DNA of 64,000 nucleotides, from NCBI GenBank assembly GCA_963815125.1, contig CAWFFM010000003.1, positions 620,001-684,000 on the forward strand, in the 5' to 3' direction. The notes below the pieces were generated by a model. It had not been told where the DNA came from. It saw nothing but the letters and a program-made list of their open reading frames with translations, and did not search any database. Made by a program: the position numbers and the translations under genes. This stretch comes from Actinocatenispora sp963815125. Its GTDB lineage: Bacteria > Actinomycetota > Actinomycetes > Mycobacteriales > Micromonosporaceae. Shown piece by piece: positions 8,830 to 17,140 of the stretch. Position 1 is the first letter of the stretch. Each line of letters starts with the position of its first letter.

Positions 8830-10684
8830 TCTTCACGATCTCCTCAAGTGCCGTCTCGAGCTCGCCAGCGGTGAACGGGAGACCGAGGACCTTGTTGTAA
8901 CCGATCACGTCGAGCACGAACTTCGCGCGCAGCAACCCGGACAGCTGACCGAGGTTCATCTCCGGCACCACGACCTTCGTGTAGCGCCGCAGCACCTCCT
9001 CGGTGTTGAGCGGCAGCGGGTTGAGGTGCCGCAGGTGCGCCTGTGCGATCTGGTGACCGTTGCGGCGCAGCCGGCGTACCGCCGCACCGATCGGCCCGAA
9101 CGTGGACCCCCAGCCCAGGACGAGTACCCGGGCCTCCTCGGACGGATCGTCCACGGCCAGGTCGCCGATGTCGCGCGCGATGGCGTCCACCTTGGCCTGT
9201 CGCAGCCGCACCATCTTGTCGTGGTTGGCCGGGTCGTAGGAGATGTCGCCGGTACCGTCGGCCTTCTCGATGCCGCCGATCCGGTGCTCCAGCCCCGGTG
9301 TGCCCGGGATCGCCCACGGTCGCGCCAGCGTCTCCGGATCCCGCTGGTACGGCCAGAAGCTGCGGGTCCCGTCCGGGTTCTCGTGGTTGGGTTCGGTGGC
9401 GAAGTCGACCGGGATCTCCGGCAGCTCGCTGACCTTCGGCAGTCGCCACGGCTCGGAACCGTTGGCCAGGTAGCCGTCGGAGAGCAGCAGTACCGGTACC
9501 CGGTAGGTCAGCGCGATCCGGCACGCCTCGATCGCCGCGTGGAAGCAGTCGGACGGCGAACTCGCGGCGATGACCGCGGCGGGTGACTCGCCGTGCCGGC
9601 CGTACAGCGCCAGGTTGAGGTCGGCCTGTTCGGTCTTGGTCGGCATACCCGTGGACGGCCCGGCCCGCTGGATGTCGCAGATCACCATGGGCAGTTCCTG
9701 CATCACCGCGAGTCCGATGGTCTCGCCCTTGAGCGCGACACCGGGACCTGAGGTGCTGGTCACACCGAGCGCACCACCGTACGAGGCGCCCAACGTGGCG
9801 CCCACTGCGGCGATCTCGTCCTCGGCCTGGAAGGTGATCACGCCGAACCGCTTGTGCTTGGACAGTTCGTGCAGCACGTCGGAGGCCGGGGTGATCGGGT
9901 ACGCGCCGAGGAACAGCGGCCGTCCGCTGCGCACGCTGGCCGCGATGAGCCCGTACGACAGCGCCGTGTTGCCGGTGATGTTGCGGTAGGTGCCGGCCGG
10001 CAGCTTCGCCGGGTTCACCTGGTACTGGACCGCGAAGTCCTCGGTGGTCTCGCCGTAGTTCCAGCCGGCCTTGAGTGCGGTGACGTTGGCGTCGACCAGG
10101 TCGGGGCGCTTGGCGAACTTCTTGCGCAGGAAGGTCTCGGTGCCCTCCACGGAACGGCTGTACATCCAGGAGAGCAGGCCCAGCGCGAACATGTTCTTGG
10201 ACCGTTCGGCGTCCTTCTTGGACAGGCTGAGGCCTTCCAACGCCTTGACGGTCAGCGATGTCAACGGCACCGGGTGTACCGCGTAGGACTCGAGTGTGCC
10301 GTCCTCCAGCGGATTGACCTGGTAGCCGACCTTCGCCAGGTTGCGCGGGGTGAACTCGTCGGTGTTGACGATGATCTCGGCGGCTCTCGGCACGTCGCGC
10401 AGGTTGGCCTTGAGCGCCGCCGGGTTCATCGCGACGAGCACGTTCGGCGCGTCGCCCGGGGTCAGGATGTCGTAGTCGGCGAAGTGGAGTTGGAAGCTCG
10501 ACACGCCCGGGAGGGTGCCGGCGGGTGCCCGGATCTCGGCGGGGAAGTTCGGCAGTGTCGACAGGTCATTGCCGAGCTGCGCGGACTCCGCGGTGAAGCG
10601 GTCGCCGGTGAGCTGCATGCCGTCGCCGGAGTCGCCGGCGAACCGGATGACCACCCGATCCAGTTGTCGGACCTGCTTGGCCAC
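8822..10684 (-). CDS. korA: 2-oxoacid:ferredoxin oxidoreductase alpha subunit (KorA)
   Basis: The 620-residue protein is the fused gamma-alpha form of the enzyme. The N-terminal gamma domain starts with VVIRFAGDSGDGMQLTGDRF (about residues 11-30). The alpha domain begins near residue 240 with GNTALSYGLIAA and has the substrate-region PITPASDVLHELS and TSTSGPGVALK. It forms the 2-oxoacid and CoA sites with KorB and is cytoplasmic. It replaces or supplements NAD-linked 2-oxoglutarate dehydrogenase and yields reduced ferredoxin. No dedicated ferredoxin gene is next to it. Start ATG 10684; upstream lies a 280-base region shared with the divergent fasciclin gene. Confidence 0.95.
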   Translation of the reverse strand: MAKQVRQLDRVVIRFAGDSGDGMQLTGDRFTAESAQLGNDLSTLPNFPAEIRAPAGTLPGVSSFQLHFADYDILTPGDAPNVLVAMNPAALKANLRDVPRAAEIIVNTDEFTPRNLAKVGYQVNPLEDGTLESYAVHPVPLTSLTVKALEGLSLSKKDAERSKNMFALGLLSWMYSRSVEGTETFLRKKFAKRPDLVDANVTALKAGWNYGETTEDFAVQYQVNPAKLPAGTYRNITGNTALSYGLIAASVRSGRPLFLGAYPITPASDVLHELSKHKRFGVITFQAEDEIAAVGATLGASYGGALGVTSTSGPGVALKGETIGLAVMQELPMVICDIQRAGPSTGMPTKTEQADLNLALYGRHGESPAAVIAASSPSDCFHAAIEACRIALTYRVPVLLLSDGYLANGSEPWRLPKVSELPEIPVDFATEPNHENPDGTRSFWPYQRDPETLARPWAIPGTPGLEHRIGGIEKADGTGDISYDPANHDKMVRLRQAKVDAIARDIGDLAVDDPSEEARVLVLGWGSTFGPIGAAVRRLRRNGHQIAQAHLRHLNPLPLNTEEVLRRYTKVVVPEMNLGQLSGLLRAKFVLDVIGYNKVLGLPFTAGELETALEEIVKNV

Positions 10685-10964
10685 GAGCGGTGTACCTCCT
10701 CAGGACGGGCCGGGGAATCGCCGCTTGATCGGTCAGAGGACGGCCCGCTCCTCCTACCGGCGATGCTACGTCCACCGATTAAGGGTGTCCTACCCCAGTG
10801 CGTCACACCCAGGTAACCCCGGCAGGTTCGGTGTTGGGTCCGACACGTCCGGACCGGAGCCCACATGACCGCGGACCAATCCGTCGAGTGGGTGGCGCCG
10901 AATCGCTCTCTGAGTACGGGGATTAAGCGTACTTAGTCAGCAGATTTAGCCTGTAGGGGGAGAA

Positions 10965-11615
10965 ATGAACCGGAAGCGCGTTCTTGCCGCCGTGAGCCTC
11001 GGGGCCGCACTGATGATGCCGCTGGCCGCATGCTCCAGCGGATCCAGCGACTCCAGCAAGTCGGACGCGTCGAGCAAGTCGTCGCCTTCGGCCGCCGCCC
11101 CGTCCGAGTCCACGGCGGACACGGCCGGCAAGCCCTTCGGCGCGGCGTGCTCGAAGATCCCGACCGACCCGTCCAACCCGGGTAGCGCCGACGCCATGGC
11201 GAAGGTGCCGGTCGGTACCGCGGCCGCCGGGAACCCGCTGCTCAAGACGCTGGTGAAGCTGGCCAAGAAGGAGAACCTGGTCGACTCGCTGAACAGCGGC
11301 AAGGCCCTGACGGTGTTCGCACCGGTCGACGACGCGTTCAGCAAGATCCCGCAGTCGACCATGAGCAAGCTCACCGACAAGCAGATCAAGAGCATCCTGA
11401 CCCTGCACGTCATCCCGGGGAAGTTGGGCCCGGACCAGCTCGCCGGTGACCACAAGACCCTCAACGGTGGCAGCGTCACCGTCTCCGGTAGCGGGGACTC
11501 GTTCACCGTCAAGGGCGCCGGCAACACCAGCCCGGCGAACGTGGTGTGCGGCGACGTACAGACCGCCAACGCCACCGTCTATCTGGTCGACACGGTCCTG
11601 ATGCCCGCCATGTAG
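10965..11615 (+). CDS. fasciclin-domain lipoprotein (MPT70/MPT83-like)
   Basis: The 216-residue product starts with a lipoprotein signal peptide ending in the lipobox L-A-A-C (cysteine near residue 23). A Ser/Asp/Lys-rich linker follows, then one fasciclin (FAS1) domain containing TVFAPVDDAFSKIP and ILTLHVIPGKL and ending LVDTVLMPAM. FAS1 proteins mediate extracellular adhesion or matrix contacts; in mycobacteria the homologues MPT70/MPT83 are secreted antigens controlled by SigK. GGGGGAG immediately upstream of ATG 10965 is a good ribosome binding site. The molybdopterin oxidoreductase gene follows after 254 bases that include a 16-bp tandem repeat. No sigma or anti-sigma gene is adjacent. 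Confidence 0.9.
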   Translation: MNRKRVLAAVSLGAALMMPLAACSSGSSDSSKSDASSKSSPSAAAPSESTADTAGKPFGAACSKIPTDPSNPGSADAMAKVPVGTAAAGNPLLKTLVKLAKKENLVDSLNSGKALTVFAPVDDAFSKIPQSTMSKLTDKQIKSILTLHVIPGKLGPDQLAGDHKTLNGGSVTVSGSGDSFTVKGAGNTSPANVVCGDVQTANATVYLVDTVLMPAM

Positions 11616-11672
11616 GTGGCGGCACGGCCCGGGGTGTGTCTATCGGCGAGGATCGGACATGCCCCGGGCACC

Positions 11673-11768
11673 GTGCTCTCCGGGCAAGGTGTTCCTCGGA
11701 TCACGTGTTCTTCGGATCACGTGTTCTTCGGATCACGTGTTCTCCGGGTCATGTGTTCTCCGGAGACC
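11673..11768. repeat. 16-bp tandem repeat, about six units
   Basis: Consensus GTGTTCTTCGGATCAC. Units begin at 11673, 11689, 11705, 11721, 11737 and 11753; the second and third full units (11705, 11721) are identical and the outer ones diverge. The period is not a multiple of three and no gene crosses it. It lies between the fasciclin and molybdopterin oxidoreductase genes. Confidence 0.9.
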
Positions 11769-11869
11769 GTGCCCCGTCCCGGCGGCAGGATGTCCGTGGA
11801 TCGTCACACTTCCGCCACACCCGTCGTCGCGGTACCGGGTGATGCTTGACAGATGAGAGGTGTACGACC

Positions 11870-13501
11870 ATGACCGGCAGGCGTGCGCGGCTGCTCCAGA
11901 TCGCCATCGGTGCCGTACTCGGACTGCTCGCCGCAGCGGTCGCGATCGGTGTGGCCGAACTTGTGGCCGCGTTCATCCGGCCGGAGGCGTCGCCGATCGC
12001 GGCGGTCGGTGCGAGTGTGGTGAAACTGTCACCCGATGCGGTCACCGAGTTCGCCAAGGCGAACCTCGGTACCAACGACAAGACCTACCTGAAGACCGGG
12101 ATCTACGTCCTGCTGGCCGTCTTCGCTGCCGTCATCGGGCTGGTGGGCCGCCGGTGGCAGAACGCCGGCGTCGCGGGCATCGGCCTGTTCGGTGTGATCG
12201 GCGTCATCGCCGCGCTCGCCCAGCCGGGTTCCGGACCGCTGGACCTGCTGCCGTCCGTACTGGGTGCGGTGGCCGGAATGATCGCCCTGGTGCTGCTGCT
12301 GCGCTTCGCGAACCGTCCTTCGGTGGCCGGACCCGCCCATAGCGAGCGGGCCGGTAGCGAGCCGGTCGGTGCTGAGACGGCAGGGACCGGCTCGGCCGAG
12401 GACGGAACTGCCAGTGCGGAGCCCGTGGACACCGCGGACCGGCGCCGGTTCCTGCTCCTGGCGGCGGGCTCCGCGGCGGTGGCCGCGCTCGCCGGCCTGG
12501 GCGGGCGGGCACTGCAGGGGGTGCGGTTCCAGGCCGACAGGTCCCGGGCACAGGTGAAGATCCCCCGCCCGGCGAGCCCGGCGAAGGCGGTACCGGAGGG
12601 TGTCGATCTGAAGGTGCCGGGGATGGAGCCGTGGCGCACCCCGAACAGCACCTTCTACCGGATCGACACCGCGCTGACCCTGCCGCAGGTACCGGCCGAC
12701 ACCTGGCAGCTGAAGATCCACGGCCGGGTGGACCATCCGCGCACCATCAGCTTCGACGAACTGCTGAAGCGACCGTTGATGGAACGCGACATCACCCTGA
12801 CCTGCGTGTCGAACCCGGTGGGCGGCTCGTACGTGGGTAACGCCCGATGGACCGGTGTCTCCCTGCGTGACCTGCTGCGCGAGGTCGGCGTGCACAGCGG
12901 TGCGGACCAGATCGTCAGTCGCTCGGCCGACGGGATGACCATCGGTACGCCGACCGCGGCGGTGATGGACGGCCGGGACGCCATGCTCGCGGTGGCGATG
13001 AACGGCGAACCGCTGCCGATCAAGCACGGTTTCCCGGTTCGCATGGTCGTACCGGGCCTGTACGGCTACGTGTCGGCCTGCAAGTGGCTGGTCGACCTGG
13101 AGGTCACGACCTTCGCCGCGTACGACGCGTACTGGGTGCCGCGCGGCTATTCGGCGAAGGCGCCGATCAAGACCGAGTCACGGATCGACACACCGAAGCC
13201 GTTCGCCAACCTGAAGGCCGGCGCGGTGCAGGTCGGTGGCGTGGCCTGGGCACAGCACCGCGGTATCCGCAAGGTCGAGGTGCAGGTGGACAACGGGCCC
13301 TGGCGGGAGGCGCGGCTGGCATCCGTACCGTCCACGGACACCTGGCGGCAGTGGACGTACACCTGGCAGGCCAGCTCCGGGGACCACACGCTTCGGGTGC
13401 GGGCCACCGACCAGGACGGGAAGACCCAGACCGGGCAGCGGGTCGAGGTCGCACCCAACGGCGCCACCGGCTGGCACAGCATCTCGGTCACGGTGGCCTG
13501 A
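11870..13501 (+). CDS. membrane-anchored molybdopterin-dependent oxidoreductase (sulfite oxidase/MsrP fold)
   Basis: The 543-residue product has an N-terminal membrane domain (hydrophobic segments near residues 6-28, 77-95, 100-115 and 124-142). An Ala/Glu/Ser-rich linker follows, then an Arg-rich twin-arginine-like segment RRRFLLLAAGSAAVAALAGL (about residue 187). The C-terminal half is an oxidoreductase molybdopterin domain with the Mo-ligand cysteine in TLTCVSNPVGGSYVGNARW, then an Ig-like dimerisation domain. The catalytic part is probably outside the membrane. The substrate is unknown. ATG 11870 is preceded by GAGAGG; an earlier in-frame start adds eight residues without a site. It is paired with the fasciclin gene, an association also seen in SigK regulons of actinobacteria. 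Confidence 0.88.
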   Translation: MTGRRARLLQIAIGAVLGLLAAAVAIGVAELVAAFIRPEASPIAAVGASVVKLSPDAVTEFAKANLGTNDKTYLKTGIYVLLAVFAAVIGLVGRRWQNAGVAGIGLFGVIGVIAALAQPGSGPLDLLPSVLGAVAGMIALVLLLRFANRPSVAGPAHSERAGSEPVGAETAGTGSAEDGTASAEPVDTADRRRFLLLAAGSAAVAALAGLGGRALQGVRFQADRSRAQVKIPRPASPAKAVPEGVDLKVPGMEPWRTPNSTFYRIDTALTLPQVPADTWQLKIHGRVDHPRTISFDELLKRPLMERDITLTCVSNPVGGSYVGNARWTGVSLRDLLREVGVHSGADQIVSRSADGMTIGTPTAAVMDGRDAMLAVAMNGEPLPIKHGFPVRMVVPGLYGYVSACKWLVDLEVTTFAAYDAYWVPRGYSAKAPIKTESRIDTPKPFANLKAGAVQVGGVAWAQHRGIRKVEVQVDNGPWREARLASVPSTDTWRQWTYTWQASSGDHTLRVRATDQDGKTQTGQRVEVAPNGATGWHSISVTVA

Positions 13502-13562
13502 CCGTACGCCGAACCGCCGAGCGCTGCGCCCGACCGCTGGACCTGCGCGCGACGCTCGGGTC

Positions 13563-13640
13563 GCGCGTGGCCGTGGTCGGTGCGTGGCCAGGGTCAGTGC
13601 GTGGCCAGGGTCGGTGCGTGGCCAGGGTCAGTGCGTGCCC
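13563..13640. repeat. 17-bp tandem repeat, about 4.5 units
   Basis: Consensus GTGCGTGGCCAGGGTCA. Near-identical units start at 13580, 13597 and 13614, with a diverged unit at 13563 and a partial one at 13631. The array runs over the 3' end of the small leftward membrane-protein gene (stop at 13628-13630) and sits between two convergent genes. Confidence 0.85.
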
Positions 13641-13882
13641 GGGATCTTCGACGGGGCGCCCAGGAACCCCTGGATCAGCGCGAAGATCACGATGGCCAGG
13701 ATGGCTGCGATCGCGGCGACGGTCTGACGGCGGCGTAGCCGGCGCTGGGCGGGATCGTCCGGCGACGGAACAGGCTCGAGCGGCTGGTCCGGGTCAGGGT
13801 GCTCCGACCGGTCGGAAAGCTCCGGCGCGGCGCCGTTCACCCGGACCGGCATGGGCCGGTTCTTCGCTGATCTCTTCCTCAT
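13628..13882 (-). CDS. small single-pass membrane protein, unrecognised
   Basis: An 84-residue product: a basic start (MRKRSAKNRP), an acidic Pro-rich stretch (residues 25-45), an Arg-rich patch RRLRRRQ and one C-terminal transmembrane helix (about residues 54-74) ending APSKIPGTH. Orientation would be N-in by the positive-inside rule. GGAGCAGG just upstream of ATG 13882 supports this start; an ATG 36 bases further upstream is possible. No family recognised. The last codons and stop lie in the 17-bp tandem repeat. Confidence 0.6.
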   Translation of the reverse strand: MRKRSAKNRPMPVRVNGAAPELSDRSEHPDPDQPLEPVPSPDDPAQRRLRRRQTVAAIAAILAIVIFALIQGFLGAPSKIPGTH

Positions 13883-13987
13883 CACCTGCTCCGGTGCGTG
13901 ATCAGACAACGGTCCCATGGTGCCACCTGGCCGCGATCGGCTTCTCGCGCCACCCGTCCGGCGGGGTTCGGCGTACGCTCTGCAGGT

Positions 13988-14359
13988 GTGTCTGGCTATC
14001 TCGGCTCGTATGCGGCGCTGGGCATGCTTCTGGTGGTCGGTGTCGCACTGTTCGGCGTGGCATTCGCAGCGAACCGCCTGATCAGCCCGCATGATCCGGT
14101 TCCGGGCAAGCTCACCACGTACGAGTCCGGCGTGGACCCGGTCGGCGGCGACTGGGCGCAGGCCGAGGTCCGCTACTACCTCTACGCGTACCTCTACGTG
14201 GTGTTCGCTACGGAAAGCGTTTTCCTGTTTCCCTGGGCGCTGGTCTTCCGCCGGCCGGGCTTCGGTACGAGCACCCTGGTCGAGATGGCCGTCTTCGTCG
14301 CGGTGCTGCTCCTCGGCCTGCTGTACGCGTGGCGTAAGGGCGTACTGCGCTGGACCTGA
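13988..14359 (+). CDS. nuoA: NADH-quinone oxidoreductase subunit A (second nuo set)
   Basis: NuoA is a small three-helix subunit at the junction of the membrane and peripheral arms of complex I. The 123-residue product has the family signature KLTTYESGVDPVGG (about residues 38-51), then YYLYAYLYVVFATESVFLFP and a final helix ending WRKGVLRW. GTG 13988 has GCAGG upstream; the frame is open further upstream but reads as non-coding. This begins a second nuo set whose other members are at 14500-16718 and 20347-26965. Its stop codon lies in an 8-bp tandem repeat. Confidence 0.93.
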   Translation: MSGYLGSYAALGMLLVVGVALFGVAFAANRLISPHDPVPGKLTTYESGVDPVGGDWAQAEVRYYLYAYLYVVFATESVFLFPWALVFRRPGFGTSTLVEMAVFVAVLLLGLLYAWRKGVLRWT

Positions 14360-14385
14360 CCACCTGACCACCTGACCACCTGACC
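14354..14385. repeat. 8-bp tandem repeat at the nuoA stop
   Basis: Four exact copies of ACCTGACC. The TGA of the first copy is the nuoA stop. Slippage by one unit would leave the protein unchanged, because the stop is in the first unit. Confidence 0.9.
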
Positions 14386-14499
14386 GCCGTGCCGCCCGAC
14401 GCCGCGCCGCCGGTCGACTCCGTGCCGCCGGTCGACCCGGTGACCGGACCGGCCCGGCGGTAGGTTGGGCGGACAGGTCGGCGCACGACGGAGGTACGG

Positions 14500-15123
14500 A
14501 TGTCCGAGCCGGTTCCGCTGCCCGCACCGACCTCCCGGCGTGGCGGCCTGGCCGGGGTCCTCGGCGAACCGATCCGGTTCGTCCTCAACTGGGGTCGCCG
14601 CTACTCGCTCTGGGTCTTCAACTTCGGCCTTGCCTGCTGCGCGATCGAGTTCATCGCCGCCTCGATGGGCCGGCACGACTTCATCCGGCTCGGCGTCATC
14701 CCGTTCGCGCACGGGCCGCGGCAGGCCGACCTGATGGTGGTGTCCGGCACGGTCACCGACAAGATGGCCCCCGCGATCAAGCGCCTGTACGACCAGATGG
14801 CCGAGCCCAAGTACGTGATCTCGTTCGGCGCCTGCTCCAACTCGGGCGGGCCGTACTGGGACTCGTACTCGGTGACCAAGGGTGTGGACCAGCTCATTCC
14901 GGTGGACGTCTACGTACCGGGCTGCCCGCCGCGGCCGGAGGCGCTGCTGCACGCCATCCTGCGGCTGCAGGACCGGATCGCCCGCGAAGAGGTCGGCATC
15001 GGCGGCACCCGTCGCCCCGACCCGCTCCAGCCCGGCGCCGTTCAGCCGGGTGCTGCCCGGGCCGGCGGTACGGACGCCGCGTCGGTGACCGCGCCGCTGG
15101 TACGCCGCGCCGACGACCGGTGA
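14500..15123 (+). CDS. nuoB: NADH-quinone oxidoreductase subunit B (second nuo set)
   Basis: NuoB carries cluster N2, the terminal [4Fe-4S] centre that passes electrons to quinone. The 207-residue product shows the cluster cysteines in FGLACCAIE (near residue 48), FGACSNSGG (near residue 110) and VPGCPPRPEA (near residue 145). The last 45 residues are a Pro/Ala/Gly-rich tail beyond the usual family length. It is 140 bases after nuoA; that gap holds the tandem repeat and two copies of GCCGCCGGTCGAC, but no gene. An acceptable ribosome site (GGAGG) precedes ATG 14500. Confidence 0.95.
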   Translation: MSEPVPLPAPTSRRGGLAGVLGEPIRFVLNWGRRYSLWVFNFGLACCAIEFIAASMGRHDFIRLGVIPFAHGPRQADLMVVSGTVTDKMAPAIKRLYDQMAEPKYVISFGACSNSGGPYWDSYSVTKGVDQLIPVDVYVPGCPPRPEALLHAILRLQDRIAREEVGIGGTRRPDPLQPGAVQPGAARAGGTDAASVTAPLVRRADDR

Positions 15124-15150
15124 CCGGCTGCCGGCAAATAGGATCACGCC

Positions 15151-15756
15151 ATGAGCGCAGCGGACCCCACCGATCCACCCGGTGACCCCGCCGCGCTGGC
15201 CGACCGGGTCGCTGCCCAGCTCGGCGAGGGATGCACCGGGGGAGTGTCCGGTGGCGCCGGCTGGGCCAGGGCCACCGTGGACGTACCGCCGCAGCGGTGG
15301 GCCGAGGCTGCCGAGCTGGCCCGGGACACGCTGGGTTGCGACTTCTTCGACTGGCTGTCCGCAGTGGACGAACTGGCCGACGGGATGCGTATCGTCGCGC
15401 ACCTGTGGTCGGTGCCCGGCCGGTACGGTCTGCTGCTGCGCACCCTGCTTCCCCCGACCGCGCTGCGGGTGGACAGCCTGGTCGACGTGTACCCGGGGGC
15501 GAACTGGCACGAACGCGAGGCGTACGAGATGTTCGGGGTGAGCTTCACCGGGCACCCGGACCTGCGCCCCCTGCTGTTGCCGGACGGCTTCGAGGGTCAT
15601 CCGATGCGTAAGGAGTTCGTTCTGGCCTCCCGGGTGGCGAAGGCGTGGCCGGGGGTCAAGGAGCCCGGTGGGGAACGTCCGAAGCGGGCACCGATGCGCC
15701 CGCCGGGGGTACCGGCACCCGGCGAGTGGGGGCCGGCACCGGACGGAGACGACTGA
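15151..15756 (+). CDS. nuoC: NADH-quinone oxidoreductase subunit C (second nuo set)
   Basis: NuoC is the 30-kDa peripheral-arm subunit that supports NuoD at the quinone site. In this 201-residue protein the family motif WHEREAYEMFGVSFTGHPDL (about residues 116-135) and LLLPDGFEGHPMRKEF are intact. It is not fused to NuoD, and no nuoD follows: the stop overlaps the nuoH start by one base. In standard nuo operons nuoD, E, F and G lie between C and H, so their absence here is a real gap in gene order rather than a missed frame. Confidence 0.95.
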   Translation: MSAADPTDPPGDPAALADRVAAQLGEGCTGGVSGGAGWARATVDVPPQRWAEAAELARDTLGCDFFDWLSAVDELADGMRIVAHLWSVPGRYGLLLRTLLPPTALRVDSLVDVYPGANWHEREAYEMFGVSFTGHPDLRPLLLPDGFEGHPMRKEFVLASRVAKAWPGVKEPGGERPKRAPMRPPGVPAPGEWGPAPDGDD

Positions 15757-16718
15757 TGCCGCTGTGGGCCGGTCTGGTGCTGCGGCTGGCCGGGGTACTC
15801 GCCGCGTTCCTGGTGCTGCCGCTGGTGGTCGGGCAGGCCGAGCACAAGGTGATGGCGCACATGCAGGGCCGGCTCGGGCCGATGTACGCGGGGGGCTTCC
15901 ACGGCTGGGCGCAGCTGGTCGCCGACGGGGTGAAGTTCGTACAGAAGGAAGAGGTCGTACCGGCCGCCGCGGACCGTGCGGTGTTCCGCGCGGCGCCGAT
16001 CGTGGCGCTGCTGCCGTACCTGGTGGTGCTGCTCGTACTGCCGCTGGGCCCCGGCCTGGTTGGACAGGCGCTGGACGTCGGCCTGTTCCTGGTACTGGCG
16101 GTGCTCGGGGTCGGGGTGGTCGCGGTGCTGATGGCGGCCTGGTCCAGCGGCAACAAGTACAGCCTGCTGGGTGGTCTGCGGGCGGCGGCGCAACTGCTCG
16201 GCTACGAGCTGCCGTTCGTACTGTCCGCGGCGAGCATCGCGATGGCGGCCGGCACTCTGTCACTTCCCGGCATCGTCGAGGCGTGGCGGCCGTGGTGGCT
16301 GGCCTGGCAGCTGCCCGCCCTGCTGGTGTTCTTCACCGCGGGGCTCGCCGAGATCCGCCGTCCACCGTTCGACATGCCGGTCGCCGACTCCGAGCTGGTG
16401 TTCGGCTACCTGACCGAGTACACCGGGCTGCGGTTCGCGCTGTTCCTGCTGGCCGAGTACGTGGGCATCGTGGTGGTCTCCGCGCTGACCGTGGTGCTGT
16501 TCCTCGGTGGGTGGCGCGGGCCGTTCGGGGACGCCGGGCTGGGCTGGCTGTGGACGCTACTGAAGGTGTCCGGGGTGGCCTTCGTGATCATCTGGGTACG
16601 GGTCAGCTTTCCGCGCCTGCGTGCCGACCAGTTGCAGCGACTCTGCTGGCTCGGGCTGGTACCGGTCGCCCTGGCTCAGCTGGTACTGACCGTGACGGTG
16701 CGGGTCGCGTTGGGCTGA
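15756..16718 (+). CDS. nuoH: NADH-quinone oxidoreductase subunit H (second nuo set)
   Basis: NuoH forms the quinone chamber entry of complex I. The 320-residue protein has about eight membrane helices and the conserved loop segments QAEHKVMAHMQGRLGPMYAG, GVKFVQKEEVVPAAADR and GLAEIRRPPFDMPVADSELV. In canonical NuoH the first of these usually contains an E-R-K-x-x-A-x-x-Q-x-R-x-G-P pattern; here it is E-H-K-V-M-A-H-M-Q-G-R-L-G-P, a mild variant. ATG 15756 shares its A with the nuoC stop. A hairpin 64 bases downstream ends the ABCH half of the set. Confidence 0.95.
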   Translation: MPLWAGLVLRLAGVLAAFLVLPLVVGQAEHKVMAHMQGRLGPMYAGGFHGWAQLVADGVKFVQKEEVVPAAADRAVFRAAPIVALLPYLVVLLVLPLGPGLVGQALDVGLFLVLAVLGVGVVAVLMAAWSSGNKYSLLGGLRAAAQLLGYELPFVLSAASIAMAAGTLSLPGIVEAWRPWWLAWQLPALLVFFTAGLAEIRRPPFDMPVADSELVFGYLTEYTGLRFALFLLAEYVGIVVVSALTVVLFLGGWRGPFGDAGLGWLWTLLKVSGVAFVIIWVRVSFPRLRADQLQRLCWLGLVPVALAQLVLTVTVRVALG

Positions 16719-16781
16719 GGCGTACGGAACGTGGCGTGCGGATGGAATAACGCGGGACTGAGGGAGCGCTGTGCGGAACAA

Positions 16782-16810
16782 GGAGCGCGGCCGTCAGCCG
16801 GCCGCGCTCC
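16782..16810 (+). terminator. terminator after nuoH
   Basis: A perfect 12-bp stem (16782-16793 with 16799-16810) with a five-base loop follows nuoH. It is GC-rich and has no T-tract. Confidence 0.7.
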
Positions 16811-17140
16811 CGCCCCTGCACCCCCCCGCGCAGTTCTTGGGGCCTGGATCGTGCGGCCCGGTGCACACCGTCGGGACGGGACTGACCCGGTGCGCCGAAT
16901 AGCCCATCAAGTGACAGAAGGACCCTAACACCCGACTCTCTCAGAGTGAAACTGTCGATCAGCAATTTGCCTATGCTGCGCGGGGCCGGGTTCGGGTCGA
17001 GCTGCCTATCGGGCGGTTCGCCGGTAAATCGGCCGTTGATCACTGTTTGGGGTCCACCATACGGCCAGTACAGCTGTGCTCTCTGTGTCGATAACCTCCC
17101 ACTCCGGCGGACTCCCGCCAGATGAGAAGGAGAGCCCAGA
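16811..17140. other. intergenic region upstream of a frameshifted gene
   Basis: No gene is seen in these 330 bases. The stretch 16930-17110 is less GC-rich than its surroundings, as expected of a promoter region. GAAGGAGAG at 17128-17136 is a strong ribosome binding site for GTG 17141. No unambiguous -35/-10 pair found. Confidence 0.5.

Noticed and set aside
11673..11768. Tandem repeat as a CRISPR array
   Set aside because: Units are contiguous with no spacers, and no cas gene is present.
14354..14385. 8-bp repeat as a phase-variation switch of nuoA
   Set aside because: The stop codon is in the first unit, so slippage would not change the protein.
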